DNA from: Methylobacterium sp.
GTDB taxonomy: Bacteria > Pseudomonadota > Alphaproteobacteria > Rhizobiales > Beijerinckiaceae
Length of the DNA stretch: 64,000 nucleotides
Reading direction: 5' to 3'
NCBI GenBank assembly: GCA_002928875.1
Contig: PERO01000021.1
Span: forward strand, 98,307-162,306
How positions within the stretch are numbered: the stretch's first letter is position 1; each line of letters opens with the position of its first letter. A model generated the notes under the pieces. It was given only the letters and a program-made list of their open reading frames with translations. It was not told where the DNA came from and did not search any database. This document shows positions 1 through 8,382 of this stretch, one piece after another. The translations under genes were made by a program, and so were the position numbers.

Positions 1-1
1 T

Positions 2-1066
2 AAGCTTTCCGGTCTCGCCGCGACTGGCGTGATCGCATCTCCGGCCATTGTCACGGCGCAGACCCGTTTCAACTGGAAGATGACCTCGGCCTACGGGCCG
101 CGCGCTGCCTTCTACTCGACCGGCCCCGGCTCGGCGACCGACCTCATCAAGCGCATCGACGACATGTCCGGCGGGCGGCTGAAGATCCAGTTCTTCGGCG
201 CGGGCGAACTGGTTCCGGCCTTCGAGGGCTTCGATGCGGCCTCCGCGGGCAATGTCGAGATGAACTACGGCAATTCCTATTTCTGGACCGGCAAGAGCTT
301 CGCGGCGCAGTATTTCACGGCCGTCCCCTTCGGCCTGAACTATCAGGGCATCAATGGCTGGCTCTTCGACGGCGGCGGCATGGACCTCTGGCGCGAGACC
401 TACCAGCGATTCAATCTCGTTCCCTTCGCCTGCGGCAATACCGGCGTGCAGATGACCGGCTGGTTCCGCAAGCCGATCGAAAAGATCGAGGATTTCAAGG
501 GCCTGAAGATGCGCATTCCCGGCCTCGCCGGTCGCGTCTATCAGGCGCTCGGCGTCGATGTGCGCCTGCTGCCCGCCGGCGAGATCTTCCCCGCGCTGGA
601 GCGTGGCGTGATCGATGCCGCGGAATTCGTGGGTCCGTTCCTCGACCGCCAGCTCGGGCTGCATCGCGTCGCGAAGAACTACTACACCACGGGCTGGCAC
701 GAGACCGCGACCGTCTCCGAGCTGGTCATCAACAAGCGCGCCTGGGACAGCCTGCCCGCCGACCTCAAGGCCGTCGTCGAGAATGCCTGCACCGCCTGCA
801 ACGGCGTCAGCGAAGCCTGGGCGCAGAAGAACAACGCGGATGCCCTCGAGGATCTCGTGATGAACCAGGGCGTGATCGCCAAGCCGCTTCCGGATGAGGT
901 GGTGGCCGAACTGCGCAAGGTGAACGACCGCATTCTCGAGGAAGCCGTGGCGAAGGACGCCTTCGTGAAGAAGGTCCATGATAGCTACATGGCCTACAAG
1001 GCGAAATACGAGAAATGGACGGCGCTCTCCGAGGGCGTGTACCACTCGAAGGTGCGCGGCTCGTGA
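2..1066 (+). CDS. TRAP transporter substrate-binding protein DctP (5' partial)
   Basis: Periplasmic solute-binding subunit of a TRAP (DctPQM) importer, a sodium- or proton-driven system for organic acids; the ligand is not readable. The frame is already open at base 2. The first residues (KLSGLAATGVIASPAIV) look like the hydrophobic end of a signal peptide, so the true start and perhaps a twin-arginine motif lie outside the window. The family's ligand-contacting segment is visible as GLKMRIPG near residue 155. The later GWHE stretch resembles the 2-oxo-acid-binding (TakP-like) branch, but that is weak inference. The stop overlaps the GTG of the next gene, so dctP, dctQ and dctM read as one operon. 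Length is normal for the family. Confidence 0.9.
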   Translation, partial: KLSGLAATGVIASPAIVTAQTRFNWKMTSAYGPRAAFYSTGPGSATDLIKRIDDMSGGRLKIQFFGAGELVPAFEGFDAASAGNVEMNYGNSYFWTGKSFAAQYFTAVPFGLNYQGINGWLFDGGGMDLWRETYQRFNLVPFACGNTGVQMTGWFRKPIEKIEDFKGLKMRIPGLAGRVYQALGVDVRLLPAGEIFPALERGVIDAAEFVGPFLDRQLGLHRVAKNYYTTGWHETATVSELVINKRAWDSLPADLKAVVENACTACNGVSEAWAQKNNADALEDLVMNQGVIAKPLPDEVVAELRKVNDRILEEAVAKDAFVKKVHDSYMAYKAKYEKWTALSEGVYHSKVRGS

Positions 1067-1569
1067 CCGCCTCGATGAAGATTGCCGACCGGATCGACCG
1101 TTTCACCGATCTGGTCGGCGGCGCCTTCGCGTGGACGACCTTCCTGCTCGTGCTCGTCATGGCGACGAACGTGCTGCTGCGGTATCTGTTCTCGCTGGGC
1201 TCGGTCTGGGCGCAGGAGCTGGAATGGCACCTGCTCGCCCCGATCTGCCTCATCGGGATGGCCTATGCCCTGCGGCATGGCGAGCATGTGCGCGTGGATA
1301 TCTTCTTCGCGCGCTACCCCGAGCGCCTGAAGGTCTGGATCGACCTGACCGGCGCGATCGCCTTCGTGCTGATCTCGGCGCTGATCATCTACATCAGCTG
1401 GTTCTACGTCCTGCAATCCTGGCGCGTCGATGAAGGCTCGGCCAATCCCGGCGGCATTCCCATGCGCTACCTGCTGAAGGCGTTCATCCCGTTCGGCTTT
1501 GCGATGTTCCTGCTGCAATCCCTCGCGGATGCGCTCCGTGCCTGGGCGAAGCTCCGCAGCCTGCCCTGA
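1063..1569 (+). CDS. TRAP transporter small permease DctQ
   Basis: Small four-helix membrane subunit of the TRAP importer, bridging binding protein and large permease. I chose the GTG at 1063 because it overlaps the dctP stop by four bases (GTGA), a usual coupled arrangement; an ATG four codons on is an alternative. The frame is open from an ATG at 1015, but that start would lie deep inside dctP. Four hydrophobic segments are visible, including the start around AFAWTTFLLVLVMATNVLLR and the conserved W-x-x-E-x-x-W-like stretch VWAQELEWHLLAP typical of DctQ. About 168 residues, normal. Twenty-four bases separate it from dctM. Confidence 0.9.
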   Translation: MTASMKIADRIDRFTDLVGGAFAWTTFLLVLVMATNVLLRYLFSLGSVWAQELEWHLLAPICLIGMAYALRHGEHVRVDIFFARYPERLKVWIDLTGAIAFVLISALIIYISWFYVLQSWRVDEGSANPGGIPMRYLLKAFIPFGFAMFLLQSLADALRAWAKLRSLP

Positions 1570-1593
1570 CGCCCGTCTTTCCCGGATTTTGCC

Positions 1594-2919
1594 ATGCCCA
1601 CGAATGAAATTCTCGCGATCCTGATGCTCGTCTCGTTTTTCGGCCTGCTGCTCGCGGGATTTCCCGTGGCGTTGACGCTCGCGGTGTCGGGATTCGTCTT
1701 CGGCTGGCTCGGTTTCGGGTCGCTGCTCTTCAACCTGCTGCCGAACCGCATCTTCGGCGTCGTCACCAGTTACACGCTGCTCGCCATTCCGCTTTTCGTA
1801 TTCATGGGGGTGATGCTCGAGAAATCCCGGCTCGCAGAAGACCTGATGGAGGTGGTGGGCCACCTCGCGGGCGATCTCCGGGGCGGGTTGGGGGTCGGGA
1901 TCATCCTCGTCGGCATCGTCATGGGCGCGACGACCGGCATTGTCGGCGCGACGGTGGTGACCCTCGGCCTGCTGACCCTGCCGACGCTTCTGCGCCGCGG
2001 CTACGACAAGGGCCTGGCCTGCGGCGTGATCTGCGCCTCGGGCACGCTGGGGCAGATCATCCCGCCGAGCCTGATCCTCATCCTGCTGGCGGACATCATG
2101 AACGACAGCGTCGGCACGTTCTTCGCTGCGGCCGTGTTCCCCGGCCTGCTGCTGGCGCTGCTTTACATGGGCTACATCCTGCTGCTCGGCGTGCTGCGGC
2201 CGAACATGGTGCCGCCCGTGCCGAAAGCGGAGCGGAATGCCATGCCGAAGCGCGAATTGTGGGGCAAGCTGCTGCGCGTGGCGCTGCCGCCGCTGGGCCT
2301 CGTGCTGGCCGTGCTCGGTTCCATCATCGCCGGCATCGCCGCCCCCACGGAAGCCGCCTCGATGGGCGCGCTGGGTTCGATCGTCGTCACGGCGATCGGT
2401 CGCCGGTTCAACCTGTCGATGCTGAAGGCCACGATCTTCGACACGACCAAGATCACCGCCCAGATGATGTTTATCCTGATCTGCGCGCAGATCTTCGCCA
2501 TCGCCTTCCGGGGCCTGCAGGGCGAGAAGCTGGTGGAGGACATGTTCCACGCGCTGCCCGGCGGCATCAATGCCGATATCTGGTTCATGCTGCTGATCAT
2601 CTTCGTGCTCGGCTTCTTCATCGAGTGGATCGAGATCTGCTACATCGCCGTTCCGCTGTTCCTGCCGATCTTCCAGGCCGCGGGCGCGGATCTCGTCTGG
2701 ATCGCGGCGCTGATCTGCCTGATGCTGCAGACCTCGTTCCTCACCCCGCCCTTCGGCTGGGCCTTGTTCTACCTCCGGGGCGTGACGCCGCCCGAGGTGA
2801 CGACCGCCGACATCTACCGGGGCGTGGTGCCATTCATCCTGCTGCAGGTCGTGGCCGTGGGCATCGTCTTCCTGGTCCCTTCCCTCGCGACGTGGCTGCC
2901 GAAATCGATCGGCTGGTGA
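1594..2919 (+). CDS. TRAP transporter large permease DctM
   Basis: Large membrane subunit forming the translocation path of the TRAP importer. At 441 residues with about 12 hydrophobic segments it matches full-length DctM. Family landmarks are visible: the GATTGIVGATVVTLG segment near residue 115 and the SGTLGQIIPPSLILI segment near residue 152, whose IPPS is highly conserved. C-terminal helices include LGFFIEWIEICYIAVPLF. It completes dctPQM and ends 25 bases from the convergent stop of the pilus cluster, so the operon ends here. There is no regulator for this set inside the window; it may lie upstream. Confidence 0.93.
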   Translation: MPTNEILAILMLVSFFGLLLAGFPVALTLAVSGFVFGWLGFGSLLFNLLPNRIFGVVTSYTLLAIPLFVFMGVMLEKSRLAEDLMEVVGHLAGDLRGGLGVGIILVGIVMGATTGIVGATVVTLGLLTLPTLLRRGYDKGLACGVICASGTLGQIIPPSLILILLADIMNDSVGTFFAAAVFPGLLLALLYMGYILLLGVLRPNMVPPVPKAERNAMPKRELWGKLLRVALPPLGLVLAVLGSIIAGIAAPTEAASMGALGSIVVTAIGRRFNLSMLKATIFDTTKITAQMMFILICAQIFAIAFRGLQGEKLVEDMFHALPGGINADIWFMLLIIFVLGFFIEWIEICYIAVPLFLPIFQAAGADLVWIAALICLMLQTSFLTPPFGWALFYLRGVTPPEVTTADIYRGVVPFILLQVVAVGIVFLVPSLATWLPKSIGW

Positions 2920-2944
2920 CCGGGCGGCTGCCCGCCGCTGCCGA

Positions 2945-3895
2945 TCAGTACTGGACCGTCACGACGACCGTATCGGTATAGATGCCGGGCGACGGCGTCG
3001 TCTGCGGCGGCACGCGACCATAGACCGGCACGGAGACCGTCAGCCCCGTGCCCGTTCCCGACAGGGTGTTCGAACCGAGGGTCGAGCCCCAGGGCTGGGA
3101 CCGCGCGGCATCGCGGTAAAGGCCGTAGGTCACGAATTCCGCGCCCTTCGTCATCCGGCGCAGCACGGGATTGGTCGCGCCCGACAAGCCGCCATCGAGC
3201 TGCACCTGATATGGCAGGGACGTCGAACAGGCGACGCCGAGATTGGTCGAGGCATCGATATTCGCGGTGAGCGCCGAGGGGTTGCCGAAATTCATCGACG
3301 CCGAGGTCACCACGCATTTGGCCGGCACGGTCGCCGCCATGCCGAAGTTCCATGCCAGCGTGCCAGTGGTCATGGCGGGGCAGAGCTGGCCGGTGGTGGT
3401 GTAGCGGCTGCGCTGATGCGTCAGCGTGCCGTTGAAATTCGCGGTATAGCTTCCGACCGGAACCGTCTGCTGGCCCGCGAAGACGCGCCCATACATCGTG
3501 ACGGCCACGGGCGTGGAAGTGCCCGATCCGTTCAGCGGCACCAGCACCTCCACGCCGGCACCGCCAGCGCGCCAGTTGCTCCATTTCACCGTGCGGCCAG
3601 GATCGGAATAGAATTGGTAGTTCAGCACGTTGGCGCCATTCAGCGCCCGGCGCGTTCCGCCCACCGTGCCGGAATTGGGATCACCCAGATTGAGGCAGAC
3701 CCGCACCGTGCGGTTCGCGATGCCCGTGCAGCTGACGGAGATCGTCGCGGTGATGTCGACGGCCGCATTCAACAGCACATCCACCGTGCCGAAATTGATC
3801 GTCGCCGGCCGCGTGATGGTACAGGTCTGCGCCTGAGCCGTCGCGGCAAGACCGATCGTGAACCACAGCAAAAGGCCGATCCCCAGGCGTCGCAT
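2945..3895 (-). CDS. two-domain spore-coat-U (SCPU) protein, probable pilus tip subunit
   Basis: Secreted pilus subunit-like protein of the SCPU family, last gene of a chaperone-usher cluster. A signal peptide (residues 1 to about 23, ending ATAQAQ) is followed by two similar Ig-like halves, roughly 24-165 and 170-316. Each has early cysteines, an INFG or MNFG motif and the ending G-x-Y-x-D/A-x-V-x-V seen in SCPU pilins. In the Acinetobacter Csu system the two-domain protein (CsuE) sits at the pilus tip; the same role is inferred here from architecture and gene order. Translation starts two bases after the usher stop, so the genes are probably coupled. Confidence 0.85.
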   Translation of the reverse strand: MRRLGIGLLLWFTIGLAATAQAQTCTITRPATINFGTVDVLLNAAVDITATISVSCTGIANRTVRVCLNLGDPNSGTVGGTRRALNGANVLNYQFYSDPGRTVKWSNWRAGGAGVEVLVPLNGSGTSTPVAVTMYGRVFAGQQTVPVGSYTANFNGTLTHQRSRYTTTGQLCPAMTTGTLAWNFGMAATVPAKCVVTSASMNFGNPSALTANIDASTNLGVACSTSLPYQVQLDGGLSGATNPVLRRMTKGAEFVTYGLYRDAARSQPWGSTLGSNTLSGTGTGLTVSVPVYGRVPPQTTPSPGIYTDTVVVTVQY

Positions 3896-3896
3896 C

Positions 3897-6323
3897 TCAT
3901 AATCCCTTGCAAATCAACGGGCCGACGCGGCCGTTCGAGCCGTTGCGATCCTCGCGGGTGAAACTCGTCTCGCAACTCTTCTCGCCATGCCGGATGGTAA
4001 CCGTGTTCGTGTCGCCGATGCCCGGAATGAACACCATCCCGCCATAGCCGATCGCGTAGTTGATGCCGGTTTCCTGATGCGTCAGGACCGCGCCGATCGG
4101 AATGGGCTCGCCCTTCTCGTTCTGGATTTTCACGCGGGCGGTATCCTGCGCGGCGATCGTCTTGACCCGAACCGTGCTCGAGCCGCGATAACCGGGAATG
4201 ACATCCTGTTCCGTCAGCGTGATGTGGGTGCCGGCGGGCACCGTCTCCGGCGAGATCGCCACCTTCGAGCGCTGGAACGAGCGCAAATCGGGGATGACGG
4301 CCTTGCCGGACCAGTCGGTCTTCGCCACGGGACGGTTCTCGTGCAGGACCTCGACGCCAGAGGCGCCGACATCGACGACCGCGAAAGCATCGTTGACGCG
4401 CCGGGACGCGAAGACGCCGCCCGGCGTCGCCACCACGGCCCCGTCGAGTTCGGCGTAACCGCCGATGAAGGCGTTGTCCTGCCGCAATCCGGCCGTGACC
4501 TGCGCCCAGGGGTTCCGGTAGGCGGCACTCGCGCCGCGCTGCGGGTTGGTGCCTTCGTTGGTGTAGAGGCGCCAGCTGTAATCATGCGCCTTCGTGCCCA
4601 TCGGGCGGATGGCCTCGGCACTGAAACTCCGGTCGTCGCGGGTGGCCGAGACGGAGCTGGTCACGATCACGTCGTCCCCCAGCGGAAAGGACAGCCCGGC
4701 GCTGATGCCGGTCTGGCGGCTGCGCGCGAGATCGGAATAGGCCGAAACGAACACGTTATAGTGCCGGGCGAAGGTTTGCGAATAGGTCAGCCCCAGCAGT
4801 TGCGAGCGATCCCCGTCGGCGCGTTCGAGATTGACGAAGCTCGCCGCCATCGAGGCATTCCAGGCGGGCAGCGGAACACCCACGGTCAACCGGTCGATGG
4901 CGCGGGGCATGCGCGCCGAGCGGTTGACGACGAAAAACCCCGAATCCGTGAGATCGCCGGAAGTGTCGCCGATCACCGGCCGCGCCGTGACGGAGGCGAC
5001 ATCCTCGAAACGCCCGAAGGTGCGCTGGGTGCTGAGGCCGACGAAAACGCCGTGGATCGTGTTCTGCCAGCTGGCATAGGCGAAGCCGCCGAGCGTCTCC
5101 CGGTGCCAGCTGCCGGCGCCCGCGAGGTTCAGCAAGCCGAACCGGCCGAGGCCGAGGGTGACACCCGCGCCGCCATTCGCGAGGCCGGGCGTCGCTTCGC
5201 CATGGGCCTCGAGCGTGACGGTTTCGGTGAGGCCATAGCGCATCGTCCCGAGGCCGATCCATCGCCTGCCGTAATCGGCGGACTGGACGGCGTAATTGTA
5301 GCGCGGCACGCCGCCATCGAGCGAGAAATCGAACTGGCCGGCCGCCAGCAGCCGCGACGAGGTGAAGAAAGGAATGGTGGTGACCGTCTCGCGCCCCGTG
5401 ACATCGCGGACGATGACGCGCGCCAGCCCGGATTCGCCGGGCACGGGGATGTTGTTCAGGCGGAACGGGCCGGCGCCAACCTCCCGGCTCGCGACCCGGA
5501 TGTTGTCGACATAGACATCGACCGTCGACGGCACGGCGGCACTGCCGCCCACGCTCGGCAGCGGCGCGGTGACGAGATCCGGCTTCAGCGAGAATTGCCG
5601 GCTGACCTGTCCCCCGCCATAGCGCACGGAGCGGGTCCAGTTCAGCCCGCCGCTGATGGCATCGCCGACCGTCGTCATCGTCATGGTCTCGGGATGGGCA
5701 AAGACGAACGCCGTCTCGAGCCGGAGAATCCCCGTCTTGGCGAGCGTCGTGCCGGCAATCGCGGTGTTCTGCAGCACGCCAAACGGCGAGAAGGCGCGAT
5801 GATCGAATGTCACCGAGCCGGTGTTGAAGGTGCGGGCCGACCGCCCGTACCCCCGCGTCGACGTGCCGTAGAGATTGTAGTTCAGCACCTGGCCGAAATC
5901 GCGCGAGACGGCGACGTTCTCCTGCGTGACATGCCCGCCATTGTCGTTGGCGGCATAATCCCGCGCGAGGCGCATTTCCGGTGCGAGTTCCACGAACAGC
6001 TTCTGGGCGGGCTCGTCGTAGCGCAGGCCGAGGCCGGGAATGTCGGCGAGGTCCAGCACATCCTTGTCGTCGCCTTTCGGCACCGCGACGCCGATCTCGC
6101 GCAGTTCCGAGCGCCGCGAGGAAAAGCGCCCGTCCGGGTGCCGGTAGAATTCGGCGATGAGGTTCGTCGCATCCCCGTTGAGAAAGACTTCGAGCTGCAG
6201 CCTGTGCGCACCGTCCGGCACGCGCGCCACAGCGGCGGGAAAAGCGCCGAAGGTCACCGCGATGAGCATAACCAGAAGCACGAAAACCCGGCTGAGCCGG
6301 GCCAACATGCGGCGAGGCCGCAT
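3897..6323 (-). CDS. outer-membrane usher of archaic chaperone-usher pilus (FimD/CsuD-like)
   Basis: Outer-membrane beta-barrel usher that accepts chaperone-bound pilins, assembles them and exports the fibre. About 808 residues from the start used here. Visible parts: a signal peptide (LSRVFVLLVMLIAVTFGAFP), an N-terminal domain with the usher-type segment LQLEVFLNGDATNL, a barrel rich in alternating residues, a plug-like middle region around STVDVYVDNIRV, and a C-terminal end with KSCETSF. The open frame extends to an ATG at 6365, adding 14 charged residues ahead of the signal peptide with no ribosome-binding site, so 6323 is preferred. It lies between chaperone and tip-subunit genes on the same strand. 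Confidence 0.88.
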   Translation of the reverse strand: MRPRRMLARLSRVFVLLVMLIAVTFGAFPAAVARVPDGAHRLQLEVFLNGDATNLIAEFYRHPDGRFSSRRSELREIGVAVPKGDDKDVLDLADIPGLGLRYDEPAQKLFVELAPEMRLARDYAANDNGGHVTQENVAVSRDFGQVLNYNLYGTSTRGYGRSARTFNTGSVTFDHRAFSPFGVLQNTAIAGTTLAKTGILRLETAFVFAHPETMTMTTVGDAISGGLNWTRSVRYGGGQVSRQFSLKPDLVTAPLPSVGGSAAVPSTVDVYVDNIRVASREVGAGPFRLNNIPVPGESGLARVIVRDVTGRETVTTIPFFTSSRLLAAGQFDFSLDGGVPRYNYAVQSADYGRRWIGLGTMRYGLTETVTLEAHGEATPGLANGGAGVTLGLGRFGLLNLAGAGSWHRETLGGFAYASWQNTIHGVFVGLSTQRTFGRFEDVASVTARPVIGDTSGDLTDSGFFVVNRSARMPRAIDRLTVGVPLPAWNASMAASFVNLERADGDRSQLLGLTYSQTFARHYNVFVSAYSDLARSRQTGISAGLSFPLGDDVIVTSSVSATRDDRSFSAEAIRPMGTKAHDYSWRLYTNEGTNPQRGASAAYRNPWAQVTAGLRQDNAFIGGYAELDGAVVATPGGVFASRRVNDAFAVVDVGASGVEVLHENRPVAKTDWSGKAVIPDLRSFQRSKVAISPETVPAGTHITLTEQDVIPGYRGSSTVRVKTIAAQDTARVKIQNEKGEPIPIGAVLTHQETGINYAIGYGGMVFIPGIGDTNTVTIRHGEKSCETSFTREDRNGSNGRVGPLICKGL

Positions 6324-6397
6324 GTCTTTCGGAGGTCGCTCGGGGCATGCCGGGCTTTCGCGCATCGCAACCGGTCCGGTCGCATCAGATCATGGTA

Positions 6398-7132
6398 TCA
6401 GCGCAGGCCCGCCGCCTGGCCGGTGATGGCACCGCGATCGGTGGTCGCACTGATCGTCGCGCCCGCGCCCGCCGCACCGTTGAAACGGCCCGGCGACATC
6501 CATTCCATCGTCGATCCGGCGAGGGCATAGCCGAGGAGACCGCTGCCGAAGCTGACATTCTGGCCGCCCGCGAGCTTCACCGACACGTTGGAGAGCCGGA
6601 CGCGGCGGTCGCCCGTATTGGTCGCGCGCAGCACGAGCCGGCCGTTTCGCGTGCCGATGGCCCAGTTGACCTGCGCGGGCCTCGTCTCCTCCGCCAGCAG
6701 GAAGACGGGAATGGAATGGCGCACCACGATGGCAATCGTGCCGGATTGCTGGCGGTTGGGATCGGGCAATTCATCCACCAGCACGCGGAACGCCTGCTCC
6801 TGCGTCACGGGCGAGCGGTTCACCTGCACGAGACGCACGGAATAGGTCGTGCCAGGCTGCAGGGTCGTCAACGGCGGCGAGGCGGCGAGATCGTCGGTCT
6901 CCTCGAGGCTTTCCTCGCCGTTCTGCTGCGTCCAGCGATAGACGCGCGTCTGCACGGCGATGGGCGCCTGGCCGGTATTGCGGATCTGCACCGTGGCGCT
7001 CGGGCTGTTCTGCCGCAATTCGATCAGCACGGGCGAGGCCTGCAGGGAGGCGGCCTCGGCGGCGCCCAGCCCGGCGGGCGCGAAAGCGGCGCAGAAAGCG
7101 AAGGGCAAGAACCGGTTCATGGCGTATGTCAT
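6398..7132 (-). CDS. periplasmic pilus assembly chaperone (CsuC-like)
   Basis: Periplasmic chaperone that folds pilins by donor-strand complementation and delivers them to the usher. A signal peptide (MNRFLPFAFCAAFAPAG) precedes two Ig-like domains. Domain 1 (about 30-150) has the family segment SPVLIELRQNSPSATVQIRN and RVYRWTQ; the later QAFRVLVDELP and a strand with IPVFL fit the chaperone F-G region. The start at 7132 has a GAGG box five bases upstream; an ATG at 7120 is a second choice. The open frame runs much further upstream, but that extension is not plausible protein. Length about 244, usual for the family. Confidence 0.85.
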   Translation of the reverse strand: MTYAMNRFLPFAFCAAFAPAGLGAAEAASLQASPVLIELRQNSPSATVQIRNTGQAPIAVQTRVYRWTQQNGEESLEETDDLAASPPLTTLQPGTTYSVRLVQVNRSPVTQEQAFRVLVDELPDPNRQQSGTIAIVVRHSIPVFLLAEETRPAQVNWAIGTRNGRLVLRATNTGDRRVRLSNVSVKLAGGQNVSFGSGLLGYALAGSTMEWMSPGRFNGAAGAGATISATTDRGAITGQAAGLR

Positions 7133-7233
7133 GGGGGCCTCGGGCGCGGCCTCGTCAGCCGGCACGGTACGGGAGGGCTGGATCATCGGGGGGAAGGCGG
7201 CGAACCGGCCGGAAGGACCGGTTCGCTTCAACC

Positions 7234-7722
7234 TCAATAGGTGACGGTGACCGTCACGGCGTCGCTGTAGGTTCCCGGCGGGGGAACGGCCTGGGCCGGA
7301 ACGCGGCCGTAGATCGTGAGCGTCTGGTTCGCGCCGGTGCCGGTGCCGGCCACGGTGTCGGTGCCGATCGTCTGGCCCCAGAGCAGGGTGCGCGCGGCAT
7401 CCCGATAGAGCGTGTAGTTCACGGCATTCGCGCCGGACGACATCTTGCGGGTCGCGACCGTTGCACCCGTGCCGCCGCCCACGCCGAGGCTGACGGTATA
7501 GGGCGTCGTGCTCGAGCAGTTGACGGTCAGCGTGCTGGTCTGGTCGACGTTGGCGGCGATCGTCGCCATCGAGCCGAAGTTGATGGCGGTGGCCGAGACG
7601 ACCGTGCAGGACGCCTGGATGGTGATGCTGAGGTTCAGGGTGCCGGTGGCAGTCGCGGCAAATGTTGCGGGAACGATCGCCAACCCAAGTCCCGCCGCGA
7701 GCAGGACCGATTTCATTCTCAT
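7234..7722 (-). CDS. single-domain spore-coat-U (SCPU) major pilin
   Basis: Probable main fibre subunit of the chaperone-usher pilus. A clean signal peptide (MRMKSVLLAAGLGLAIVP then ATFAA) is followed by one SCPU domain with two cysteines (SCTVVSATAINFG and LTVNCSSTTPY) and the usual ending GTYSDAVTVTVTY. Donor-strand-exchanged pilins of this size (162 residues) are typical of CsuA/B-type systems. It is first in the minus-strand set SCPU, chaperone, usher, two-domain SCPU. A GGAG box lies just upstream of the ATG. The promoter must lie in the divergent gap 7723-7934. Confidence 0.87.
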   Translation of the reverse strand: MRMKSVLLAAGLGLAIVPATFAATATGTLNLSITIQASCTVVSATAINFGSMATIAANVDQTSTLTVNCSSTTPYTVSLGVGGGTGATVATRKMSSGANAVNYTLYRDAARTLLWGQTIGTDTVAGTGTGANQTLTIYGRVPAQAVPPPGTYSDAVTVTVTY

Positions 7723-7786
7723 TTTTGGTTCTCCAGAAGAGGAAACCTTCCTTCTGAGGTTTCACGGGAACCCTAGGTGCGGGCGC

Positions 7787-7825
7787 GGTTAAAAGAATCG
7801 GTCCGGATTTGGTTAAAACACCGAT
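7787..7825. promoter_or_regulatory. direct and inverted repeats in the pilus / methyltransferase divergent gap
   Basis: Two copies of GGTTAAAA (7787-7794 and 7811-7818) start 24 bases apart. An ATCGGT (7797-7802) faces ACCGAT (7820-7825). The block lies 65-103 bases upstream of the pilin start and about 110 bases upstream of the divergent methyltransferase. It is a candidate regulator site; no protein can be named from the sequence. Confidence 0.35.
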
Positions 7826-7934
7826 GATCCCGGATGGGCACGCCGCATAATTAACAGAACGGTATATTCCTCCGCGAAGACGGCCGGACCAATTCCCTGT
7901 ATGACCTTGCTGTTCTGCAGGCCCGGAGTGAACG

Positions 7935-8378
7935 ATGCTCGAAAATCGCATTCCCCCGCCCATCGTGACCATGCTGTTCGCAGCCGCGATGTGGTTCATG
8001 GCAAGCCCTGACACCGCGTCTCCCGGTCGGACGGCGATGGCCATCGGCGTCTTCCTGCTGGCGGGCTGTTTCGGCTTTCCCGCCTTCCGCGCCTTCCGGC
8101 GATCGGGCACGACCATCGACCCGGTGCGAATCGAGCGGGCGAGCAGCCTCGTGACGGGCGGAATCTACCGGGTATCGCGCAATCCGATGTATGTCGCGCT
8201 GGCGCTGCTCCTCGCGGCCTGGGCGATCTGGCTCGGCGGGGCCTGGGTCTGGCTCGGCCCGCCGGCCCTGGTTCTCTGGCTTGATCGATTGCAGATCCGG
8301 CCGGAGGAACGCGTCATGGCCGCCCGGTTCGGCCAGGAATACGAGGAATACCAGCGAAAGGTCCGCCGCTGGATCTGA
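7935..8378 (+). CDS. isoprenylcysteine carboxyl methyltransferase-like membrane protein
   Basis: Small integral membrane methyltransferase of the ICMT/phospholipid N-methyltransferase type; the substrate is unknown. About 147 residues with three or four hydrophobic segments. The C-terminal half shows the family pattern: TGGIYRVSRNPMYVALALLL (SAM-site region with RNPMY), then E-E-R-V near residue 125 and a FGQEYEEYQRKVRRWI ending, as in bacterial ICMT homologues. It is divergent from the pilin gene and tail-to-tail with a LysR gene only four bases away. There is no sign that it belongs to either system. Confidence 0.82.
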   Translation: MLENRIPPPIVTMLFAAAMWFMASPDTASPGRTAMAIGVFLLAGCFGFPAFRAFRRSGTTIDPVRIERASSLVTGGIYRVSRNPMYVALALLLAAWAIWLGGAWVWLGPPALVLWLDRLQIRPEERVMAARFGQEYEEYQRKVRRWI

Positions 8379-8382
8379 AGGC

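Noticed and set aside
994..2550. 518-codon open frame on the minus strand
   Set aside because: It is the antisense of dctQ/dctM, rich in Arg/His/Gln/Asp with no domain. The plus-strand genes are clear TRAP subunits.
2921..2934. CGGGC-GGCT-GCCCG hairpin between dctM and the pilus cluster
   Set aside because: Only five pairs and no T-run; too weak to call a terminator.
3987..6530. 847-codon open frame on the plus strand
   Set aside because: Antisense of the usher gene; composition typical of a GC-rich shadow frame.
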